NCBI GenBank assembly: GCA_013140575.1
Contig: JABFSN010000102.1
Span: 1-35,784 of the forward strand
Length of the DNA stretch: 35,784 nucleotides
Origin: Phycisphaerales bacterium
GTDB taxonomy: Bacteria; Planctomycetota; Phycisphaerae; UBA1845
Direction of reading: 5' to 3'
Below are positions 29,844 through 35,784 of this stretch, piece by piece (positions within the stretch are counted from its first letter, which is position 1; every line of letters starts with the position of its first letter). Below the pieces are notes generated by a model. The model ran no database searches. It worked only from the letters and a program-made list of their open reading frames with translations, and had not been told where the DNA came from. The position numbers and the translations under genes were made by a program.

Positions 29844-30652
29844 GTCAGGCATCCTTTCAGTTCCTCGACGCCGTCGCGGACGTGCTCAATTCCGACGCAC
29901 TCTTCGCCCCGACCGAAGGCGGCCAACAGCGACATGTCGCACAGGGCGTTCAGCAGTCGCGGCAGCCCGCGGGCGTTCTCGTGAATGTCGCGGACCGCTT
30001 CCGGGGCGAAGCCCGGCCGTCCATTGCCGCCGGCCACGTGAATGCGATGGCGGATGTACGCCTCGGTTTCGTCCGCGCCGATTGGTCCCAAATGGAACCG
30101 CACCGTCACGCGCTGGCGAAGTTGCCGCAACCGCGGGTCGGCCAACCGATCGGCCAGTTCCGGCTGGCCCGCCAAAACGATCTGCAACAACTTGCGGTCG
30201 TCCGTTTCGAGGTTGCTCAACAACCGGATCTGTTCCAGCAACCGGCAGTTCAGGTGCTGGGCTTCATCAATGATCAGCACCACGTCCCGCCCGGCCGCCG
30301 CCTCCTCCAGCAGACACGCAGTCAACGCTTCGCGAAGCGCCAGACGGTCGCCGCGCGGCGGCTTCAATCCCAGTTCGTGTACGATGGCCCGCAGCAATTG
30401 CGACTCGGAAAGCGCCGGGTTCAGGATCAACGCCGTCCGGCATCGCCCCCGCAGTTGTTCGAGCAGCGCCCGGCACAACGTGGTCTTGCCCGACCCGATG
30501 TCCCCGGTCAGCAGAATGAACCCCCGTCGATGCTCGACGCCGTAGACCAAATGCCGCAACGCGGCCGCGTGCCCCCGCGCCGGATACAAAAACCGCGGCG
30601 CCGGCGTGTTGTTGAACGGCGGCTCGTTGAGTCCGAAAAAATCGAGATACAC
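29840..30652 (-). CDS. ExeA/GspA-like AAA+ ATPase
   Basis: The 270-aa product opens with Y-x-x-F-F-G-L-x-E-P-P-F, the hallmark of the ExeA/GspA/MSHA family. It has a Walker A motif at 50-58 (G-D-I-G-S-G-K-T-T) and Walker B at 124-130 (V-V-L-I-I-D-E). An L-S-N-L-E-T-D segment follows, then the sensor region and the G-x-P-R-L-L-N-A-L lid near 230. The peptidoglycan-binding domain of Aeromonas ExeA is missing, so the protein is a short form. The start is GTG 30652 with GGGGGAG about 7 bases upstream. With the overlapping GspB-like gene it forms the two-subunit unit expected for secretin assembly. Confidence 0.82.
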   Translation of the reverse strand: MYLDFFGLNEPPFNNTPAPRFLYPARGHAAALRHLVYGVEHRRGFILLTGDIGSGKTTLCRALLEQLRGRCRTALILNPALSESQLLRAIVHELGLKPPRGDRLALREALTACLLEEAAAGRDVVLIIDEAQHLNCRLLEQIRLLSNLETDDRKLLQIVLAGQPELADRLADPRLRQLRQRVTVRFHLGPIGADETEAYIRHRIHVAGGNGRPGFAPEAVRDIHENARGLPRLLNALCDMSLLAAFGRGEECVGIEHVRDGVEELKGCLT

Positions 30653-30929
30653 CGAGACGCTCCCCCGGGGCGACCATTCCAGACGGCACTATGGGACGTC
30701 GGCAGTCCGGGAACGCGACTTGAGTTCCGGATGGAAGCGATGAGGATGCGAAATGCGCAGGCGAAGGGGTCTCTGAATGAACTTCAGAACCCCGGACGCA
30801 AGTCCGAGGCCGAAGGCGAACCGGCTCGCGTGCGTTTCCTTTCCTGACGTCGGCCACATGCGACCCGCCACTCGCGTGGCGAGTTCGCATCGTGCCGCCC
30901 GACGCCAGAAATTCCAGCGTTTCGGTTCG
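30653..30929. repeat. Hairpin-rich spacer between the ATPase and the epimerase
   Basis: Two hairpins stand out: CGGAC-gcaa-GTCCG (30793-30806) and CGCCAC-tcgc-GTGGCG (30866-30881). Both have four-base loops, and the first uses the GCAA loop found at 34331-34348. No gene is supported here. They resemble the other GC-rich palindromes in this window. Confidence 0.5.
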
Positions 30930-31865
30930 TCACACGGCCATCGACGCGTAGTAGTCGATGGCCAGGCGGAGGCCTTCGTCGAACGGGACGATGGGTTCGT
31001 AGCCGATCAGTTCCTTCGCCCGGCGGATGTCGGCTAGCGAGTGTTTCACGTCGCCGGTGCGCGGGGGGAGGTATTGTGACCGGACCTTTTTGCCGAGCAG
31101 TTCGTTGATCCGGGCGATGATGAGGTTGACACTAATGCTTTCGCCGCAGGCGACGTTGACGGCCTCGCCCGTCGTCCGCTTGGCATTGGCGGCCAGCACG
31201 TTGCCGTGGACGACGTTGTCGATGAAGGTGAAATCGCGGGTCTGCTCGCCGTCGCCGTACACGATCGGCGGACTATTGGCCATGATCGCGGTTACGAACG
31301 CGGGAATGGCGGCCGCGTACTGGCTTTTCGGATCCTGCCGCGGACCGAACACGTTGAAATAGCGTACGGACAGCGTCTCCAGCCCGAAACACTCGTAAAA
31401 CGCCTTGCCGTACAATTCGCCGGTCAATTTCTGCACCGCGTAGGGGCTTAGCGGCGCCGGTTTCAGTTCCTCGTGTTTCGGCGAAACCGCGGCGTCGCCG
31501 TACGCGGAACTGCTGGCCGCGTAGATCACCCGGCGGCATTTCTTCCGCACGGCCGCCAACAGCAGATTAAACGTGCCGTCGATGTTGGCCGTGTGGCTGT
31601 TCATCGGATCATCCACCGACCGCGGCACCGATGGAACGGCCGCCTCGTGAAACACCATCTCGATTCCGTCGCACGCGGCCAGGCAGGTTTCGATGTTGCG
31701 GAGGTCGCCCTCGACAATGTCGACCGACGGCAGCCCCGCGAGGTTCACCCGGTTGCCGGAACTAAAATCGTCGATGACCCGAACGGAGTGCCCCAGTTGA
31801 ACGAAACGATGAACGAGATGCGAGCCGATGAAACCCGCCCCGCCCGTCACCAGATAATTGGACAT
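30930..31865 (-). CDS. NAD-dependent UDP-sugar epimerase/dehydratase (WbpP/GalE-like)
   Basis: The 311-aa enzyme belongs to the extended short-chain dehydrogenase family. The NAD-binding G-x-x-G-x-x-G lies at residues 8-14 (G-G-A-G-F-I-G-S). The catalytic S-S-S-A-Y-G-D region is at about 118-124, and the Y142-x-x-x-K146 pair is present. It best resembles UDP-N-acetylglucosamine/UDP-glucose 4-epimerases (V-I-D-D-F-S-S-G-N near 30). It would make sugar precursors for surface glycans or polysaccharide. The gene stands alone on the minus strand, with no clear glycan cluster around it, so the exact substrate is uncertain. Confidence 0.85.
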   Translation of the reverse strand: MSNYLVTGGAGFIGSHLVHRFVQLGHSVRVIDDFSSGNRVNLAGLPSVDIVEGDLRNIETCLAACDGIEMVFHEAAVPSVPRSVDDPMNSHTANIDGTFNLLLAAVRKKCRRVIYAASSSAYGDAAVSPKHEELKPAPLSPYAVQKLTGELYGKAFYECFGLETLSVRYFNVFGPRQDPKSQYAAAIPAFVTAIMANSPPIVYGDGEQTRDFTFIDNVVHGNVLAANAKRTTGEAVNVACGESISVNLIIARINELLGKKVRSQYLPPRTGDVKHSLADIRRAKELIGYEPIVPFDEGLRLAIDYYASMAV

Positions 31866-32167
31866 GACCCGCCCGCTTTCAATCGTCCCCCGACCGCCGT
31901 CGAAGCTAAGGCATACGGCCCCGACCCGTCAAACTCCGCGTGAACCGGACGCCCCCCGGTCTATCGGCCGGTCCCCGAGCCGTGTCCAACGAAAGAAGCG
32001 ACTCCCCGAAGCCATGTCTCCATGTCCAACGCAGTTTTCTTGCCTCCCCTCCAGCCATCGGCCAAACCAATCGGACCGACCGGTTCAAACGGATGGCGAT
32101 GGAGCAAATCGTCGATTTCCCGGCGTATCATCGTGCCGTTCCATTCACTAGATGTAGCCCAGGCATT
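31866..32167. other. Intergenic region between mcsB and the epimerase; partial repeat at one end
   Basis: The ~300 bases contain no convincing gene. Near the mcsB end, 32152-32174 shares TGTAGCCCAG with the palindrome unit at 27888-27897. It then runs into a degenerate arm, so it looks like a broken copy of that repeat. The epimerase promoter may be in the first ~80 bases, but no strong motif was seen. Confidence 0.35.
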
Positions 32168-33226
32168 TCAATTCTGCGACCCCATCATCCGCCGCAAATA
32201 GTCCGCGCGGGCCACGCTGCGCTCGGCCCCGTCGAGGCGCCGGCCGGTCAGCTTCTGAAGGTGCGCCGGTTGACTGTAGATGAACATCTCGTTGACCTTG
32301 CGCAGATCGAGGTTCTTGCATCGGCCCATGTGTACGCCCATGCGAATGTGCGACAGAAGGAACAACGTCTCGTCGCTGCTCACCGCGCGGGCGTTCCCCA
32401 GCGTGCCCACCGCCCGCCACACCTTGTCGTCCAGCAGGTTCACGCGTTCGCTCAACAACGCCTCGCGGGCGGCCAGTTCGAATTGAACGATCCGCGGTAT
32501 GATTCGCGAGCCGAACTCCTCGACGATTTCCTCCTCGCTCTGTCCCAGCGTCACCTGATTGGACACCTGGAAAAAATCGCCGATCGCGTCCGTCCCCTCG
32601 CCGTACAGTCCGCGGACGGCCAGACGCATGTCCTTCGCCGCACGGAACATCAACTCGATCTGATTCGTCAGCTTCAGCGCCGGCAGGTGCAGCATGACCG
32701 AAACGCGCATCCCCGTGCCCACGTTCGTCGGACACGCGGTCAGGTAACCGAATCGTTTGTCGAACGCGAATTCGAGGTTCTGCTCGATCCTGCGTTCCAG
32801 CGCGTCGATCTCCTCGAACAGCACGCCGATCTGCAGCCCGCTGCGCAGCGCCTGTATCCGCAGGTGGTCTTCCTCGTTGATCATCACCGCCCGGCGCTCG
32901 CCCTCGCTGATGGCCACGCCCCGCGCACCTTCGCCGGCCGCATGTTGCTTGCTGATCAGGTGGCGTTCGACCAGCAGTTGCCGGTCGATCTCGTCCGCGT
33001 CGTTGATGTCCAGAATCAGCGTATTCCCGCCCAGCTCGACGTCGGCAATACAGTCGGCCACGGCGCGATAGATTTGCTTGCGGTCACTTTCGCCCGCCTT
33101 GGACAGGAACCGCTGACCGGCGATGTTGCGGGCCAGTCGGATGCGCGACGATAGCACGACGTCGGCGTGCGGACCTTCGCCCTTCAGCCACTCACCGGTC
33201 TGTCGCGTCAGTTCGTCGAATGTCAC
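32168..33226 (-). CDS. mcsB: Protein arginine kinase McsB
   Basis: The 352-aa protein (family ~350-365) is an ATP:guanido phosphotransferase-type kinase that phosphorylates arginines on proteins, marking them for ClpCP in Bacillus. It has the phosphagen-kinase S-S-R-I-R-L-A-R-N near residue 25, A-C-P-T-N-V-G-T-G-M-R-V-S-V-M-L-H-L-P (about 160-178) and the C-terminal L-L-S-H-I-R-M-G. It lacks the long substrate-specificity loop of creatine or arginine kinases. The start is GTG 33226, overlapping the mcsA stop as GTGA. McsA is the activator. The ctsR and clpC genes that accompany this pair in Firmicutes are absent here, so its targets are unknown. Confidence 0.9.
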   Translation of the reverse strand: MTFDELTRQTGEWLKGEGPHADVVLSSRIRLARNIAGQRFLSKAGESDRKQIYRAVADCIADVELGGNTLILDINDADEIDRQLLVERHLISKQHAAGEGARGVAISEGERRAVMINEEDHLRIQALRSGLQIGVLFEEIDALERRIEQNLEFAFDKRFGYLTACPTNVGTGMRVSVMLHLPALKLTNQIELMFRAAKDMRLAVRGLYGEGTDAIGDFFQVSNQVTLGQSEEEIVEEFGSRIIPRIVQFELAAREALLSERVNLLDDKVWRAVGTLGNARAVSSDETLFLLSHIRMGVHMGRCKNLDLRKVNEMFIYSQPAHLQKLTGRRLDGAERSVARADYLRRMMGSQN

Positions 33227-33717
33227 GCCGATTCACACGTCTTAATCCGGTCGCGCAGACGCGCGGCCTCCTCGTAGTCTTCGAGTTTGATCGCCTCTTT
33301 CAACTGCCGACGCAGCTTCGCCAACTGCGTATGCACGCCCGGCGCCCCTTCGTCGAGCCGCGCCGGCCCCTTGCCCACATGGTGTGTCGCCCCGCGATGC
33401 GCCCGCTCGATCAACGGCGCCAGGTGCTTCTCGAACGCCTTGTAATCGTTCGGGCACCCCAGCAGTCCCGTGCTCCGAAATTCGCGGAACGTCATCCCGC
33501 AATCCGGACAGGACAGGTCCGCACCCGCGGTGATCCCCGCCGACTGCTTGATGAACCCCTCCAGCATGCTGCTGATCGTCTCCTGCTTCGGCGTCGCCAG
33601 CCCCTCCTCGGCCGAGCAGCGCTCGCAAAAATGCCGCTCGATTTTCTCGCCGTCCGGCGGCACGATGTCCAGCAGGTGGACCGTCGCGGGCGATTTCCTG
33701 CACTTCTGACACAACAT
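33223..33717 (-). CDS. mcsA: McsA, zinc-binding activator of the arginine kinase
   Basis: The 164-aa protein carries several CxxC zinc motifs (C3/C6, C31/C34, C70/C73, plus C88). Its C-terminal UvrB/UvrC-type motif (about 125-160: L-R-R-Q-L-K-E-A-I-K-L-E-D-Y-E-E-A-A-x-L-R-D) is as in McsA of Bacillus. McsA stimulates McsB and responds to metal or thiol stress there. The gene directly precedes mcsB with a 4-base overlap. ATG 33717 is preferred over TTG 33726: it places the first CxxC at residues 3-6, the usual position. Confidence 0.9.
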   Translation of the reverse strand: MLCQKCRKSPATVHLLDIVPPDGEKIERHFCERCSAEEGLATPKQETISSMLEGFIKQSAGITAGADLSCPDCGMTFREFRSTGLLGCPNDYKAFEKHLAPLIERAHRGATHHVGKGPARLDEGAPGVHTQLAKLRRQLKEAIKLEDYEEAARLRDRIKTCESA

Positions 33718-33787
33718 CGCGGCCAATCCGATTACTCGCTAACGAACTCGATCGCCCTGCGAATTTTACAGACCCCACTCATTATCG

Positions 33788-34168
33788 TCAACTTGCCGAC
33801 GCCGGTCGCGGAGTGTACGCCGCCGTGCATCCCGGCGCCTCGCGAACGCGCACACTTCGCAGCTTGTCCGTCCATGCCGCGGCCGACATGCGCTCAAACA
33901 CCACCCGGGCGACCTGTTCGGCCGTCGGGTTCACGCCCGCAAACCAGGCGTGGCCATTAAGGTCCGCGTGGTGCAGTTCCTGAAGCACCGCCCGCAACGC
34001 GCGTTCCACGTCCATGAAGTCCGCCACCATGCCCCATGCATCCAGCCGCGAGGACTCGAGCCGCACCCATACGTGCCAGTCATGCCCGTGCAACGGCTCG
34101 ACCGAACCGTCGGCCAGCGTCAGTTGATGCGTCGCCGAAAACTCGCCCTCGACTACGATCTCGTACAT
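33788..34168 (-). CDS. PTPS/QueD-family protein with E-x-x-H-G-H motif (PTPS-III, folate-type)
   Basis: The 126-aa enzyme has the 6-pyruvoyltetrahydropterin synthase fold. The zinc histidines are H14 (F-S-A-T-H), H27 and H29 (L-H-G-H). In QueD and mammalian PTPS a catalytic Cys precedes this site as C-x-x-x-H-G-H. Here that position is Val, and a Glu (E24) stands three before H27: E-P-L-H-G-H. This is the signature of PTPS-III enzymes, which cleave dihydroneopterin triphosphate to 6-hydroxymethyl-dihydropterin and substitute for FolB in folate synthesis. The rest (D-F-M-D-V near 50, L-H-H-A-D-L-N-G) is normal. ATG 34168 is supported by the standard N-terminus. Confidence 0.8.
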   Translation of the reverse strand: MYEIVVEGEFSATHQLTLADGSVEPLHGHDWHVWVRLESSRLDAWGMVADFMDVERALRAVLQELHHADLNGHAWFAGVNPTAEQVARVVFERMSAAAWTDKLRSVRVREAPGCTAAYTPRPASAS

Positions 34169-34552
34169 GCCGCATCTCCGCCCGTCGCCTAAATAGAACC
34201 ACGGAACAAAGAAACTGATTTCGTCAACTCTCGCGAATCCTCGCCCGTAGGGCGCACGGTCTTAGCCAGGGGCTTCAGCCTCATCATTACGCACAACTCG
34301 TTCCGACCCGCGTAGCGCGCGCATCAGAGCGGCGGGCGCAAGCCCGCCGTTTCCGCGAAACCGCGTCCATGACCCCTTCGGCGGACATGCGCCCCGTGCC
34401 AGTCCACTTGTGGGTAAGGGTGAGGCTTCAGCCCATGGAACGGATTCCCCATTTCTTTCCGCCCGCAGGGCGGACGAAACTCTGTTTCCCTTTTGTGTGT
34501 TCTTGTTTACTACGAACGAATCCTCCGGACTCAACGCCGGACATGGCAACCG
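34169..34552. repeat. Hairpin-rich intergenic region between the PTPS gene and the membrane fusion protein
   Basis: The 384 bases contain several GC-rich hairpins: CGCCC-gta-GGGCG (34242-34254), GGCGGGC-gcaa-GCCCGCC (34331-34348) and CCGCCC-gca-GGGCGG (34459-34473). They belong to the same loop types (GCA, GCAA, GTA) as those at 27866-28108. Open frames through them give Gly/Pro/Arg-rich translations typical of repeats, not proteins. No gene is supported. Confidence 0.6.
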
Positions 34553-35784
34553 TCATCGCGACGGTCGCGCGACCGCGGGCCCAGCCGGCACGACGCGCAC
34601 CGGTGTCCCGTCGTGCATGTCCTCGAGGTGGTCGCCGATCAGTTGCATCCCCGGTCGCACGCCGCTCAGCGCCTCGACCGACTGTTCCGTCCGCGCCCCG
34701 ATCGCGATCAGCGTCGCCACCGCCCGATCGCCCGCCACCGTGTAAACCGTTCCCGACGCACCATCCGCCGCCGCCTGGACCGCCGATTTCGGTATCCAGG
34801 CGCCCTCCGCCGGAACAGTGCCACCATCTGTCGCTCGATCGAGGAATTCGACCTTCGCGGACCCGTCCACGCGCAGGCCCGCGCCCGGTTTGTGAATCCG
34901 CACCTTCGCCTGGACCGTGGCCTTCGCGTAGTCCCCGATCGGGTCGATCCACATCACGGCGCCGTCGTACCCCGCCCCCGGCGCCGCGTCGGGCGTGATC
35001 CGCGCCGCTTGACCGGCGTAAATCCGTTGCACGTCCCGCTCGCTGACGTCGATCTCCACGCGCAGGAGCGTCATGTCCGCGATCTTGACCAGCTGCGCGT
35101 TGGCGTTCGCCCCCCGACCCCCCTCCGCCGCTAGAAAATCGCCCACCTGCGCATTGCGCTCCAGAATCACCCCTGGAATGGGCGCCCGGATCGCACAGTC
35201 ATCGAGCCGCTGCTGCAACTGCCGCAGCCCCGCCCCCGCGGCATCCGCTTCCGCCTGGTTGACATTCACCGCGATCGCCGCGGCCTGTTCCTCCGCGACG
35301 GCGACGTCCAGCGCCGCCGCCGCCGATTCCGCCTTGTTTCGCGCGTTGTCGAACTCGAAATCGCTCGCCTGATCGGACGCGTGCAGCCGTTCCAGCCGAT
35401 CGTAATTCCGCCGCTCCAGCTCAAGATCGGCCCGGGCCTGCACAATCGCCGCCCTGGCCCGGGCGCGCTCGCTGCCCGCGTGCGCGACTTCGAGGTTCCG
35501 CCGCGCCGCAACGGCCGCCGCCTCGTCGCGCTGCGCCCGGTAGACCACATCCTCCACGCGGGCCAGCACGTGATTCTGCTCGACCGTGTCGCCCTGCTCC
35601 ACGTTCAGCTCCACGATCTGACCCGACACCTTCGTGGCCACGTTCACCTGCCGGTCGCTGACGATCTTCCCATTGGCCACCATCACCACCCGCGATCCCG
35701 CCCCTTCCGTCGCCGGCACAACGAACAACGTCACGTCCCGCACCGGTTCCGAGAACGCCGCCACGATGTTCTGTCCCGTTGTCC
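34553..35784 (-). CDS. Efflux membrane fusion protein (HlyD/MacA/RND adaptor family), partial
   Basis: The frame is open to the right edge, so the N-terminus lies outside the window; about 410 residues are visible. The order is that of periplasmic adaptor proteins: a lipoyl half-motif (V-S-G-Q-I-V-E-L-N-V-E-Q-G-D-T-V), a long Ala/Arg/Glu-rich coiled-coil hairpin, the second lipoyl half (I-R-A-P-I-P-G-V-I-L-E-R-N), and beta-barrel and membrane-proximal domains. Such proteins bridge an inner-membrane ABC or RND transporter to an outer-membrane channel. The GTG at 35764 is internal and is not taken as the start. The transporter genes are not in view, and none is encoded immediately downstream. 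Confidence 0.85.
   Translation of the reverse strand, partial: TTGQNIVAAFSEPVRDVTLFVVPATEGAGSRVVMVANGKIVSDRQVNVATKVSGQIVELNVEQGDTVEQNHVLARVEDVVYRAQRDEAAAVAARRNLEVAHAGSERARARAAIVQARADLELERRNYDRLERLHASDQASDFEFDNARNKAESAAAALDVAVAEEQAAAIAVNVNQAEADAAGAGLRQLQQRLDDCAIRAPIPGVILERNAQVGDFLAAEGGRGANANAQLVKIADMTLLRVEIDVSERDVQRIYAGQAARITPDAAPGAGYDGAVMWIDPIGDYAKATVQAKVRIHKPGAGLRVDGSAKVEFLDRATDGGTVPAEGAWIPKSAVQAAADGASGTVYTVAGDRAVATLIAIGARTEQSVEALSGVRPGMQLIGDHLEDMHDGTPVRVVPAGPAVARPSR

Noticed and set aside
34262-34549. 95-codon minus-strand frame between the PTPS gene and the fusion protein
   Set aside because: It reads through hairpin repeats and gives a Gly/Pro/Arg-rich translation of repeat DNA.
1-35784. 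tRNA, rRNA or riboswitch
   Set aside because: Read through intergenic regions on both strands; no cloverleaf, rRNA-like or recognised riboswitch core was found by eye.

Overview
The window is GC-rich, gene-dense bacterial DNA. It reads most naturally as a planctomycete, possibly of the Phycisphaerae type. The indications are a diderm flagellum (L- and P-ring genes flgH, flgI, flgA), a FliW-CsrA-flagellin module, paired CxxC zinc ribbons of the kind common in planctomycetes, a double-PurS PurL with separate PurQ, an McsA-McsB pair, and intergenic arrays of short GC-rich hairpins with GCA/GCAA, TGAC or TTC loops. The taxonomic call is inference; there is no rRNA or other marker gene here.

Layout. 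352-3091 (+): a membrane GT-C glycosyltransferase and a secreted beta-barrel-like protein, closed by a strong terminator. 3376-13062 (+): a flagellar rod/ring/hook-junction cluster (small ORF, flgF, flgG, flgA, flgH, flgI, flgJ-like, flgN, flgK, flgL), headed by a very good sigma-54 promoter with an inverted repeat upstream that could be the activator site. 13321-15832 (+): fliW, csrA and flagellin. The flagellin leader has an 8-bp stem that presents ACGGA in its loop, and GGA motifs overlap the Shine-Dalgarno, as expected for CsrA control antagonised by FliW. A terminator follows.

15911-19440: a remnant region, a 150-bp element with 20-bp terminal inverted repeats, a DUF1579-like lipoprotein, then (all on -) a TetR regulator and a downstream lipoprotein / zinc-ribbon membrane protein pair. 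Two nearly identical 16-bp palindromes, one before tetR and one before the pair, suggest a self-contained regulon. 19939-21168 (-): a DUF1624-type membrane acyltransferase. 21540-26397 (+): purSL, purQ and two genes of an HTTM-type membrane system. 26623-27789 (+): an MsrB-MsrA fusion lipoprotein. 28130-28995 (-): cheX-cheY. 29148-30652 (-): an ExeA-like ATPase with a GspB-like partner. 30930-31865 (-): a UDP-sugar epimerase. 32168-33717 (-): mcsA-mcsB. 33788-34168 (-): a PTPS-family enzyme with the E-x-x-H-G-H signature of the folate-type (PTPS-III) enzymes. 34553 to the right edge (-): a membrane fusion protein cut by the window end.

The best leads are the flagellin leader as a CsrA switch, the sigma-54 promoter plus candidate enhancer before the rod operon, the twin TetR operators around an uncharacterised envelope gene pair, the PTPS-III signature, and the hairpin arrays. 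No CRISPR array, tRNA, rRNA or intact transposase was seen.
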